This document shows positions 45,170-53,011 of a DNA stretch of 53,011 nucleotides, one piece after another (the first letter of the stretch is position 1; each line of letters begins with the position of its first letter). The position numbers were made by a program, and so were the translations under genes. This stretch comes from Clostridium sp. CAG:253. Lineage in GTDB: Bacteria > Bacillota > Clostridia > Lachnospirales > Lachnospiraceae. The notes below the pieces were generated by a model. That model was not told where the DNA came from. It made no database searches and worked only from the letters and a program-made list of their open reading frames with translations. Where the stretch lies: NCBI GenBank assembly GCA_000436755.1, contig FR887341.1, positions 1 through 53,011 of the forward strand, in the 5' to 3' direction.

Positions 45170-47704
45170 TTATTTTTTCTTTCCGAACAAAATCCTTACC
45201 GAATTGAGTACACATATCATTGCCACACCGGAATCGGCAAATACTGCCATCCACATTGAAGCAATTCCCGCAAATCCGAGAACCATTACAAGTGCCTTGA
45301 TTACAAGTGCACCTATTACATTCTGCATTGCAATTGCTTTTGTTTTCTTCGCAATCTTTATACTCTCAGGTATAGCCGAAAGTCTTGAATTCATAAACAC
45401 AACATCTGCCGCTTCAATTGCTGCATCTGCTCCACTTCCCATTGCTGCTCCTACATCAGCTCCGGCAAGAACAGGGGCATCATTTATTCCATCACCGACA
45501 AACATAACAGCACCTTTTTCCTCACGGATTTTTGAAAGGTTATTAAGTTTATCCTGTGGAAGCTGTTTTGCATAACAAATATCTATTCCTGCCTCTTTAG
45601 CTACCATCTCAGCATTCTTTTTTGCATCACCTGTAAGCATTGCCGTCCAAAGTCCATATCTCTTTATGTCACTTATTGCCTGTTTAGAGTCTGATTTTAT
45701 CTTATCATTGATAACTATATAACCAATGTATTTTTCATTAAATGCAAGCAATACTTCTGTTCCATAAATTTCTTTAGCTTTACTTGGAACTTCTATTCCT
45801 TTCATTGTCAGAAGCTCAATATTTCCACATAAAAGCATTCCATCATCCAGCGTAACTTCCATTCCTTTTCCGGAAATTTCTTTTATATCTTTTACCTCAG
45901 GTATTTCAATTCTTCTTTTCTTCACCTCTTCCATAATACTTGTTGCGATTGGATGTGTCGAACAGCTCTCTGCCGCACCCGCAAAAGCAAGTATTCTGTC
46001 CTCGGCATAATTTCCATCACTTACTATCTGTGCTACCTTGAAATTTCCCTCTGTTACTGTTCCTGTTTTATCCATAACAACTGCTTTTACTTCAGCAAGT
46101 GACTCAAGTGAAACTCCGCCTTTAAACAAAATTCCTTTTTTGGAACCTGCTCCTATTCCCGCAAAGAATGCAAGTGGTACACTTAAAACAAGAGCACACG
46201 GACAGCTTATAACAAGGAAAGTAAGTGCTGTATATACCCAGTAATGCCAGTTTCCTGTTATAAGTGACGGTATAACTGCTGTAGCCAAAGCAGCAAATAC
46301 AACGATAGGTGTATAAATTCTCGCAAATTTACTTATAAATCTGTCAATCTTAGGTTTCGATGCCGCCGCATTTTCAACTGCTTCAAGAATACGGCTTACC
46401 ATCGACTCTTCCAAAAGCTTTTCAACTTTTACATATATAAGACCCGACATGTTTACGCAACCTGAAACAACTTCACTTCCCTCTTTTACTCCTACCGGAA
46501 CAGGCTCACCTGTCACCGCAGAAGTATCAATACGGCTGTCTCCTTTAACAACAACCCCGTCAAGTGGTATTCTGTCACCCGGTCGTACTTCTATAATGTC
46601 TCCAATCTCTATTTCTTCAGGGTCAAGTTCTATTACATTATCCCCATCTATATACCTTACAACCTCAGGACGCATATCAACTGCCTCCATAATCTGTTTA
46701 CGGCTTTTTCCAACCGCAATATCCTCAAAAAGTTCACCGATTTCATAAAACAGCATAACACCTACTGCTTCCGGATATTCACCTGTAGCAAATGCACCAA
46801 TGGTAGCAATGCTCATAAGGAAGTTTTCATCAAATAATTTACCTCGAAAAAGATTTTTAACAGCTTTTAAAACAACTTCACCGCCAAGTATAATATATGA
46901 TACAACAAAAAGTTCTATATACACAGCCGGTATAACATTAAGATATTTCTGACAGACAACACCACCTATAAAAACAAATGCACCGATCGCAATTTTTATA
47001 AGTTCCACTTTGACATCATCGTCGCCTCCATCTTCATCCGCTTCAACCGATGCCTTTTTTTCACTGCTGTATTCTTCAATAACAGTTCCGGGTTCCATCT
47101 TATCTGCTATTTCTCTAAGTTTTGGAAGTACCTCATCCGGGTTTTTCGCCTCCACCAAAAGCTGGCTTGTCGCAAACGTCAATGTAACCGCCACATCCGG
47201 CAGTTCATTCATCTTTCTCTCAACTTTTGCCGCACAATTTGGGCAATCAATACCCTCTATACGATATTTTTTCTTAGTCACCCCATCAAGATGTTTGTGG
47301 TGGTGATGTTCATGTCCTTCATGTTCTCCGTGGCAGCAACAGTCGCCATCACAGCAATCTTCGTCATCATGATGATGGTGGTGGTGCTCATGTTCCTCAT
47401 GCTCTCCGTGACAGCAACAGTCGTCATCACAACTATCTTCATCGTCATGGTGATGGTGAGTTTTCTTTTTTCCACTGTGTTTCTTTGCCTTTGAAATCTC
47501 TTCTATCACGGTGCCCGGTTCCATCTTATCTGCTATCTCTCTAAGTTTCGGAAGTACCTCATCCGGATTTTCTGCTTCCACCAAAAGCTGGCTTGTTGCA
47601 AATGTCAATGTAACACTGACATCCGGAAGGTCATTCATCTTTTTCTCAACTTTAGCTGCACAATTCGCACAGTCAATACCTTCTATATGATATTTCTTCT
47701 TCAT
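45170..47704 (-). CDS. zntA: Zn/Cd/Pb-exporting P1B-2 ATPase with duplicated metal-binding domain
   Basis: 844-residue membrane pump. The N-terminus has two nearly identical HMA domains (GIDCANC with Cys12/Cys15; GIDCPNC with Cys154/Cys157) joined by a His/Cys/Asp linker (about 82-140) that is itself a tandem duplication (CCCHGEHE twice). Then membrane helices, SAVTGEP (actuator), SCPCALV transport motif, DKTGT phosphorylation site, GDGINDAP hinge and a TM8 Asp in FADSGVAM, which together mark a Zn/Cd/Pb exporter. The ATG at 47704 follows AAGGAG. Controlled by the ArsR-type repressor encoded upstream through the palindrome at 47748-47769. Confidence 0.95.
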   Translation of the reverse strand: MKKKYHIEGIDCANCAAKVEKKMNDLPDVSVTLTFATSQLLVEAENPDEVLPKLREIADKMEPGTVIEEISKAKKHSGKKKTHHHHDDEDSCDDDCCCHGEHEEHEHHHHHHDDEDCCDGDCCCHGEHEGHEHHHHKHLDGVTKKKYRIEGIDCPNCAAKVERKMNELPDVAVTLTFATSQLLVEAKNPDEVLPKLREIADKMEPGTVIEEYSSEKKASVEADEDGGDDDVKVELIKIAIGAFVFIGGVVCQKYLNVIPAVYIELFVVSYIILGGEVVLKAVKNLFRGKLFDENFLMSIATIGAFATGEYPEAVGVMLFYEIGELFEDIAVGKSRKQIMEAVDMRPEVVRYIDGDNVIELDPEEIEIGDIIEVRPGDRIPLDGVVVKGDSRIDTSAVTGEPVPVGVKEGSEVVSGCVNMSGLIYVKVEKLLEESMVSRILEAVENAAASKPKIDRFISKFARIYTPIVVFAALATAVIPSLITGNWHYWVYTALTFLVISCPCALVLSVPLAFFAGIGAGSKKGILFKGGVSLESLAEVKAVVMDKTGTVTEGNFKVAQIVSDGNYAEDRILAFAGAAESCSTHPIATSIMEEVKKRRIEIPEVKDIKEISGKGMEVTLDDGMLLCGNIELLTMKGIEVPSKAKEIYGTEVLLAFNEKYIGYIVINDKIKSDSKQAISDIKRYGLWTAMLTGDAKKNAEMVAKEAGIDICYAKQLPQDKLNNLSKIREEKGAVMFVGDGINDAPVLAGADVGAAMGSGADAAIEAADVVFMNSRLSAIPESIKIAKKTKAIAMQNVIGALVIKALVMVLGFAGIASMWMAVFADSGVAMICVLNSVRILFGKKK

Positions 47705-47747
47705 AATAAGAGGTCTCCTTGTCTTTTAATTTATTTTAGTCAATGTT

Positions 47748-47806
47748 CATATGAACAATTATTCATATGTTGTATTCAATATATCATAATTATATTTAAA
47801 AGGCAA
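47748..47806 (-). promoter_or_regulatory. zntA promoter and SmtB/ArsR-type operator
   Basis: On the minus strand: -35 TTGCCT (47801-47806), 17-bp spacer, -10 TATATT (47778-47783). Perfect 8-bp arms CATATGAA/TTCATATG separated by 6 bp (47748-47769) lie at the start site and fit the ATATGAA...TTCATAT operator type of SmtB/CzrA repressors. Confidence 0.88.
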
Positions 47807-47829
47807 GTATAAATAACATAAAAACAAAC

Positions 47830-47865
47830 AAAAAACTCCATATGAAAATACATACAGAGTTTTTT
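47830..47865 (-). terminator. terminator of the arsR-type gene
   Basis: Minus strand stem AAAAAACTCTGTATG / CATATGGAGTTTTTT with two G-U pairs and a 5-base loop, followed by T-rich DNA. Confidence 0.85.
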
Positions 47866-47875
47866 CTTTCTATGT

Positions 47876-48223
47876 TCACTCTTCTACATGTTCTATTCCC
47901 TGACTGAGTATCGTAAAAACATGTTCATCCGCAAGTGTATAAAGAACTGTCTTTCCTTCCTTTCTGAACTTGACAAGCCTGTTCTGCTTCAATATGCGAA
48001 GCTGATGAGAGATTGCACTTTGAGTCATATTAAGAATAGAAGCTATATCATACACACACATTTCATTCTCAAACAGAACGTAGAGAATTTTTATTCTGGT
48101 CGAATCACCAAAAACTTTAAACAAATCCGCAAGGTCGTACAGTTCGCTTTCCTCCGGCATCTTATTCTCAATTTCCTCAGCGGTTTCTTCATTAATCGTC
48201 ATATATGTTGTCTTTTCTTCCAT
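47876..48223 (-). CDS. zinc-responsive ArsR/SmtB-family repressor
   Basis: 115 residues. Winged helix of the ArsR family (LADLFKVFGDSTRIKIL, then MTQSAISHQLRILKQNRLV). The C-terminal helix carries Asp99, His101, His112 and Glu115, with exactly the spacing of the SmtB/CzrA alpha-5 zinc site. The alpha-3 segment is EMCVYD, lacking the second Cys of the CadC Cd/Pb site, so zinc is the likely inducer. The ATG at 48223 has GGAG upstream; the longer frame is rejected. It is encoded just upstream of zntA with a terminator between them. Confidence 0.92.
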   Translation of the reverse strand: MEEKTTYMTINEETAEEIENKMPEESELYDLADLFKVFGDSTRIKILYVLFENEMCVYDIASILNMTQSAISHQLRILKQNRLVKFRKEGKTVLYTLADEHVFTILSQGIEHVEE

Positions 48224-48287
48224 ATCAAAACTCCATTCATCCAAAAATACTAATACACCACGCCCGGCATAATAAGTCATTGATACA

Positions 48288-49238
48288 TTACTCTAATCTT
48301 TCCAGTGCCTCCTTAGGGATTTCCTGTGAACTTCTTATGTCAAGAATGCTCTCTGTTTCTGTAAGTGCATTATGATACCACATAACAGCTTCTGAAATAT
48401 TCCCCACGCTTTCATAATACATTCCAAGCTCACAGCAAATCTCTGCACATGATGAAGTGGCTGCATCTTTAAGTGCACATTCCATAAATGAGACTATATC
48501 ACCTTTTACTCTATAACATCTTGCAAGCACACAAAAAGCTTCTTTTACCTCATCTATGGTTCTTCCATCTTCTTCAAGAGTCCTCTTAAATAAATTTTCC
48601 GATTTCAGAAAATCATCATCACTTCCGGAACGGAAAAGCTCCATTGCATACATATGATGCAGTTTCTTTGAAAGTCTTTTTCCATCTACGGCAATTCTCT
48701 CAAATGCCGCAAAATCTCTCGGTGCATGATTTGTGAGTGGTCTGTGCTCAATCACAATATCACTGTCATACACTACCGGGTCTATTCTCAATGTCTCATG
48801 TATCTGGTCTATCCATGTAAATGTTCTAAGTCTTTTATATAATTTGGGTCTGTATTCCTCCTCAAAATTGTACACCGTACTCAAACCGGCAGGTGTATGG
48901 TAAAGCATTTGTACGATTTCTATTTCAGGCAGCATGATCTTTTTTAATTGGCAAAGTTTATCTCTGTTTTCGGCATCAAGATATTCATCTGCATCTGCCG
49001 TATATATATAATCTCCTGTGGCTTTTGATGCCGCAAAATTTCTTGCATCTGCAAAATCATTACACCATTTATAATCAAATATTTTATCGGTATATTTCCT
49101 TGCAATTTCCTTTGTCTTGTCGGTCGATCCCGTATCTACTATAATTATCTCGTCCATTATGTCATGCAGGCTGTCGAGACACCTTGATAAGACTGCCTCC
49201 TCGTCTTTTACAATCATACATAAACTAAAACTTACCAT
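48288..49238 (-). CDS. family 2 glycosyltransferase with TPR-like C-terminus
   Basis: 316 residues. GT-A fold: SLCMIVKDEEAVLSRCLDSL, VDTGSTDKT and the metal-binding DADEY. The second half (about 190-316) is helical with TPR-like pairs (EICCELGMYYESVGNISEAV). Such proteins transfer sugar from a nucleotide donor, sometimes to protein or wall glycans; the acceptor is unknown. The ATG at 49238 has GGAGAG upstream. It reads toward the arsR-type gene 64 bp away. Confidence 0.88.
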   Translation of the reverse strand: MVSFSLCMIVKDEEAVLSRCLDSLHDIMDEIIIVDTGSTDKTKEIARKYTDKIFDYKWCNDFADARNFAASKATGDYIYTADADEYLDAENRDKLCQLKKIMLPEIEIVQMLYHTPAGLSTVYNFEEEYRPKLYKRLRTFTWIDQIHETLRIDPVVYDSDIVIEHRPLTNHAPRDFAAFERIAVDGKRLSKKLHHMYAMELFRSGSDDDFLKSENLFKRTLEEDGRTIDEVKEAFCVLARCYRVKGDIVSFMECALKDAATSSCAEICCELGMYYESVGNISEAVMWYHNALTETESILDIRSSQEIPKEALERLE

Positions 49239-49331
49239 ATCTCTCCTCGTTTCGTACTATTTGACTTTGAACATATAATGCGTTGTGCCCAGAAAGTAAC
49301 TTACCATCAACTGATGCCACGGCTCCATTGA

Positions 49332-49346
49332 TGTGAAAGTTTCACA
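49332..49346. other. 15-bp palindrome after the PBP gene
   Basis: Perfect odd-centred palindrome TGTGAAAGTTTCACA immediately beyond the PBP stop, before the glycosyltransferase gene. Could be an operator; no further evidence. Confidence 0.3.
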
Positions 49347-49347
49347 A

Positions 49348-51867
49348 TTAATTCACAGTATCATCCCCGCCTACATCATCAGGTATCGAAGCATCATCTC
49401 CACCTACATCATCAGGCTGTGAATCATCCCCATCATCACCTGAGTCTCCAACGTCTGTATTATCGTTATTATCTGCCGGTTTCTTTGTAGGGGCTGCCTC
49501 CGTATCTTTGTCCGTATTATTTTCACTGTCATTGTCCGGCGTCTCCGTCGGCTTTGTATTATCCATTGCATCAGGATCCATTGTAGGTACTGCCGTCACG
49601 GTTGTATTTCCGTCTGAAGTATAATCACCGCTATAATCCTGACCTGATGAACCGCTGCTATTCTGTCCCTCATAACTTTCAAATTCTTTATTTTCAAGTC
49701 CCTGATGTATGTCAGACATAAACTCACGCCAAATCCTGAGTGGATAAGTATTTCCATACAAATCATAAAGCGTCTTAGGATTATCATAGCCTACCCATAC
49801 TGTAGTTGTATAGTATGGTGTGTATCCACAGAACCATCCGTCTTTTTTATCACTCGTTGTTCCTGTCTTTCCTGCACACGACATATTGTCAAGTGCATTT
49901 CCCCTTGCAGTTCCACTTACAAGTACGCCCTGCAGAATACTTGTCATCATTCTGGCTGCATTCTGTTTGTAAACATGTTTTTCCTTCCGGTTTTTCTTGT
50001 TGTTTACTATGGTTTTTCCTTCAGAATCAGTAATCTTGCTTATACATGTCGGCTCTCTGAACACACCATCATTTTCAATAGCTGCAAATGCTGATGCCAT
50101 TTCAACAGTTGTAACACCGTTCGTAAGTCCACCAAGTGATGCCGCCGGATAATAATCTGAATCTACTATATTTGCAAATCCCATTTTAATAGGATAAGAC
50201 AGTCCAACCTCAGGTGTAAGCTCCTGAAATAATTTCCACGCAATTACATTTTTTGATTTTTCAACCGCATATCTGAGCGAAATTTTTCCTGCATAACTTC
50301 CGTCTGCATTGTGCGGACCACCATTGAAATAAGTATCATCAACTATACTGTCAGGGGTGTATCCTCTCTCAAGCTGAGGTGTGTAAACAGCAACCGGCTT
50401 AAAACAGCTTCCCGGCTGTCTGTAACTCTGATATGCCCTGTTTAATGTGTAACCTGTAATATTTTTCTGTTTTCTTCCTCCTACGATAGCTACAACAAGA
50501 CCATTTGAATTATCTATACATGTAGCCGCTCCCTGCAATTTATAAATTTTATCTTTCTTTGTTTTTTCTTTAAATCCTGCAAGCTGGTCATCAACCGCTT
50601 TCTGCAGCTTCTTCTGTTTCTTCTTATTTAAAGATGTATAAATACGATACCCTCCGGTATACAATGAATTATGGCAATCGTCGTACAATTCATCATATTC
50701 TTTTTCGTATTGTTTCTGTTCTTCCGTGCTGTCAAATTTATATTTAAACTCGAAGCCTCTCGCCTGCATAAGTGCCTTTGTCGCACAACTGATTGCATAT
50801 GTTGTCATATAATTCTGCGTTTTAAGCGCCTGTGCAGGATTTAAAATTATCTCTTCATAATTTGCATCACTATATTCAGCAGCAGTAATACAATCTGCAT
50901 CAAGCATCTGTTTTAAAATACGGCTTTTTCTTTTCAAAGTGTTTTTATAATGTTCTAACGGATTATACAAACTTGGTCTGTTTGGTATAGAACACAAAAA
51001 TGCTGCTTCTGCAAGGTCAAGGTCTTTGGCAGATTTATTAAAATACCCTTTACTTGCCGCTTCTATTCCATAATATCCATTTGCAAAATAAATATTATTT
51101 ATATAGAACTCAAGAATCTGGTCTTTTGTATACTTCTTCTCCAATTCCAATGCAATAAATATTTCTCTTACTTTTCTTTCATACGACCGTTCATTTGAAA
51201 GAAAAACATTCTTTGCAAGCTGCTGTGTTATGGTACTTCCACCTCTTGAAATATCCTGATGCCTCAACTTGCTCTCAACAAGCATAACAGCCGCCTTTGC
51301 AGTTGATAAAAAGTTTACACCTTCATGTTTGTAAAAATCTCTATCCTCTGTGACAACCATCGCATCTTTAACCGACTGCGGAATTTCATCAAATGTCAGA
51401 TAATAAGAATCCTTGTCACCTTTCAGCTTTGCTATCATTGATTTGTTTGAAGCATAAATAATACTCGTCTCAGATGCTCTAAATGTATCTGATGTTGAAT
51501 TTTCCACTATATCTGTAGCTTCCATCTTCCATTTTAAAAGGTCATCACCGAATTTAAAATAAATTATTACAAGTGCCGCTAATATAGCTAACAGGCAAAT
51601 CAACATAAATATCTTAAAACCAAACCAAAACTTTTTATGTCTCTTATGCTTTCTAATCTTCTTTTCCTGCTTTTTCGCCTGCTTAGGCGTGAGTGTACCG
51701 GTACCATTCGCACGCTGGGCAGTTCTCATATTTTGTGAAGTTCTGCTATTTCTGTTTCCGGTAGCATTTCCCGATGCTGTGGCATTTCTTGTCTGTCTTT
51801 CTCGAACAATAATATCATCGGGATTAAACACTCTCGTGCTGTCTCCCCTTGTATTTCTATTTGACAT
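49348..51867 (-). CDS. class A penicillin-binding protein (PBP1A-type)
   Basis: 839-residue bifunctional peptidoglycan synthase. A basic cytoplasmic tail (1-80), one membrane helix (about 81-105), the GT51 transglycosylase (VTEDRDFYKHEG, RGGSTITQQLAKN, ELEKKYTKDQI), then the transpeptidase with SxxK in PGSCFKPV, SKN, and KTGTTSDKKDGW. The C-terminus is a low-complexity Asp/Thr/Pro/Asn tail of about 110 residues, ending in two PDDVGGDD repeats, exposed outside the cell. The ATG at 51867 has GGGAGG upstream. Confidence 0.96.
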   Translation of the reverse strand: MSNRNTRGDSTRVFNPDDIIVRERQTRNATASGNATGNRNSRTSQNMRTAQRANGTGTLTPKQAKKQEKKIRKHKRHKKFWFGFKIFMLICLLAILAALVIIYFKFGDDLLKWKMEATDIVENSTSDTFRASETSIIYASNKSMIAKLKGDKDSYYLTFDEIPQSVKDAMVVTEDRDFYKHEGVNFLSTAKAAVMLVESKLRHQDISRGGSTITQQLAKNVFLSNERSYERKVREIFIALELEKKYTKDQILEFYINNIYFANGYYGIEAASKGYFNKSAKDLDLAEAAFLCSIPNRPSLYNPLEHYKNTLKRKSRILKQMLDADCITAAEYSDANYEEIILNPAQALKTQNYMTTYAISCATKALMQARGFEFKYKFDSTEEQKQYEKEYDELYDDCHNSLYTGGYRIYTSLNKKKQKKLQKAVDDQLAGFKEKTKKDKIYKLQGAATCIDNSNGLVVAIVGGRKQKNITGYTLNRAYQSYRQPGSCFKPVAVYTPQLERGYTPDSIVDDTYFNGGPHNADGSYAGKISLRYAVEKSKNVIAWKLFQELTPEVGLSYPIKMGFANIVDSDYYPAASLGGLTNGVTTVEMASAFAAIENDGVFREPTCISKITDSEGKTIVNNKKNRKEKHVYKQNAARMMTSILQGVLVSGTARGNALDNMSCAGKTGTTSDKKDGWFCGYTPYYTTTVWVGYDNPKTLYDLYGNTYPLRIWREFMSDIHQGLENKEFESYEGQNSSGSSGQDYSGDYTSDGNTTVTAVPTMDPDAMDNTKPTETPDNDSENNTDKDTEAAPTKKPADNNDNTDVGDSGDDGDDSQPDDVGGDDASIPDDVGGDDTVN

Positions 51868-51950
51868 ATATTAACCTCCCAATTAAAGCTATGATAACAT
51901 ATTTACATCAATAATGCACCTTTTCAGCATTTTCTTAATAAAATCTTTAT

Positions 51951-51988
51951 GTGATGCAAGGGTTAAAATATCTTTTTACCCCAACATC
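51951..51988 (+). repeat. dispersed repeat family 2, copy 2
   Basis: GTGATGCAAGGGTTAAAATA, then TCTTTTTACCCCAACATC. Lies between the divergent PBP and spoIIR genes, just upstream of the spoIIR promoter. Confidence 0.65.
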
Positions 51989-51999
51989 TTTATATTCCT

Positions 52000-52027
52000 G
52001 TATAAAATATTTTTTCACGGCAACACT
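52000..52027 (+). promoter_or_regulatory. sigma-F-type promoter of spoIIR
   Basis: GTATA (52000-52004), 14-bp spacer, GGCAACACT (52019-52027), matching the forespore sigma-F consensus GYATA / GGNNANANT. Agrees with the known forespore expression of spoIIR. Confidence 0.75.
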
Positions 52028-52066
52028 TCAGATAAGACATGTCAAATATAAAAAACGGAGAATAAC

Positions 52067-52885
52067 ATGAACAAAATAAAATTATCAAAAATCATACTTA
52101 TTATTGCCATATATTCAGTAGCATTTACACTTTTATTTATGAGTATAAAAAGCTATCAGACATATTTAAATACTTATAAAAGTTGTAAATCAGCCTCAAA
52201 TACCAATATTTCTTCAACAAAAAAGATTAAAAACACAAACTGTATCAACATAAACAAATTTTCAACGACTGTTTTCAACAATGAAACAATACAAAAAAAT
52301 CCTTACAAAACTTTGTCGCAGAGTAACCCGAAAATCCAAAAAAATATTGCCGGACATGTACTAAGACTACATGTTATTGCAAACAGTGACAGTGACGATG
52401 ACCAGAAACTTAAAATTAAAGTTCGCGACAGCATCCTCTCAGAACTTCAAACCGGTCTTTCGGGCATATCTTCGGCGGCACAGGCAAAGCAATATGTCTC
52501 CTCCAAATTTGAAAATATTAAACAATCCGCCGATTATACTATTCACGAAAACGGCTATTCTTATTCAGCAAAAGTTTTTATACAAAACAGATATTTTCCC
52601 ACAAAAACATATGGTGACCTCACATTCCCGGCAGGATATTATGATGCATTATGTGTTGAAATAGGTAAAGCCGATGGGCATAACTGGTGGTGCGTCCTAT
52701 TCCCAAGTTTGTGTTTTGAGGATGCTACAACCGCCACTGTACCAAAAGAATCAAAAGCAAAACTTAAAAATGAACTCACAAACGAGGAATATAATTCACT
52801 CAACAAATCAACCACACCTAAAACCGACACAGCAAATAATTCTAAAATTCAAATCCGAAGCGGTATATATGATTTATTTCATTAA
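52067..52885 (+). CDS. spoIIR: stage II sporulation protein R
   Basis: 272 residues. Secreted forespore signal that triggers SpoIIGA to process pro-sigma-E in the mother cell. N-terminal membrane or signal segment (about 7-27), a Ser/Asn/Lys-rich linker, then the conserved domain: VLRLHVIANSDSDDDQKLK and KVRDSIL early, GHNWWCVLFPSLCF later. The linker and the tail after LCF are less conserved. The ATG at 52067 has GGAG upstream. Shows the host is a spore former or descends from one. Confidence 0.95.
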   Translation: MNKIKLSKIILIIAIYSVAFTLLFMSIKSYQTYLNTYKSCKSASNTNISSTKKIKNTNCININKFSTTVFNNETIQKNPYKTLSQSNPKIQKNIAGHVLRLHVIANSDSDDDQKLKIKVRDSILSELQTGLSGISSAAQAKQYVSSKFENIKQSADYTIHENGYSYSAKVFIQNRYFPTKTYGDLTFPAGYYDALCVEIGKADGHNWWCVLFPSLCFEDATTATVPKESKAKLKNELTNEEYNSLNKSTTPKTDTANNSKIQIRSGIYDLFH

Positions 52886-52974
52886 AACCGCATATCAAAA
52901 CAAATTAGCAAAATATGTTTGATAATCGACAACTATTGTGTTTCTTTATTACCATGTGCTATACTGTTATATAC

Positions 52975-53011
52975 TGATGTTGGGGTCAAAAGGTATTTTG
53001 ATCCTTGCAAA
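52975..53011 (-). repeat. dispersed repeat family 2, copy 3 (reaches window end)
   Basis: Plus strand TGATGTTGGGGTCAAAAGGT, then ATTTTGATCCTTGCA, the reverse complement of the copy 1/2 pattern. With copy 2 it brackets spoIIR as an inverted pair about 1 kb apart. Confidence 0.65.

Noticed and set aside
47276..47500. ORFs with runs of Val/Met or His across the zntA linker
   Set aside because: They are alternative frames of the His/Asp/Cys codon repeats; only the ATPase frame is continuous with conserved domains.

Overview
Low-GC Firmicute DNA, most likely from a spore-forming gut or rumen member of the Lachnospiraceae (Clostridia). The pointers are a Gram-positive-type rpoB/rpoC pair, a T-box in front of metG, Bacillus-type galT, spoIIR behind a sigma-F-like promoter, strong AGGAGG ribosome sites, and secreted polysaccharidases (GH43 with ricin domains, GH5). 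The species assignment is inference. I found no rRNA, tRNA, CRISPR array, insertion sequence or phage genes.

Layout. 44-7976: rpoC and rpoB (minus) behind two tandem promoters and a structured leader, not linked to rplJL. 7992-18232 (minus): a signalling and urea-uptake block that reads hybrid sensor kinase, AraC-type response regulator (frameshifted in an A7 tract), cytidylate-kinase-like protein, urtA-B-C-D-E, and a receiver-kinase protein. 18449-23659: signal peptidase I, a HAD-phosphatase/methyltransferase fusion, a hipB-hipA pair with a broken hipA, glycerate kinase and a secreted-protein fragment. 23910-26723: an S1-domain protein, a decayed DnaJ-like gene and a MATE exporter. 27024-31227: galK-galT divergent from a LacI-type regulator, with operator-like repeats between them. 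31342-34249: a small coiled-coil ORF, a hicA remnant and a large secreted arabinanase. 34793-39245: tcdA, T-box-metG and a coiled-coil protein.

39355-42546 is the most interesting part. An 11-bp-phased array of DnaA boxes lies upstream of a promoter whose start region is covered by a perfect LexA box. The promoter drives a membrane-anchored Mrr-type nuclease and an XPD/DinG-type Fe-S helicase fused to a RecB/Cas4-like nuclease. This looks like an SOS-induced, possibly DnaA-linked DNA-processing operon.

42693-52885: argJ, a GH5 cellulase, a Zn/Cd P-type ATPase (zntA-like) with a recently duplicated metal-binding N-terminus and an SmtB-like operator, its ArsR-type repressor, a family 2 glycosyltransferase, a class A penicillin-binding protein and spoIIR. 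Two small dispersed repeat families (three copies each) sit in intergenic DNA, and several gene relics (hipA, dnaJ-like, hicA, a winged-helix gene) show ongoing gene decay.
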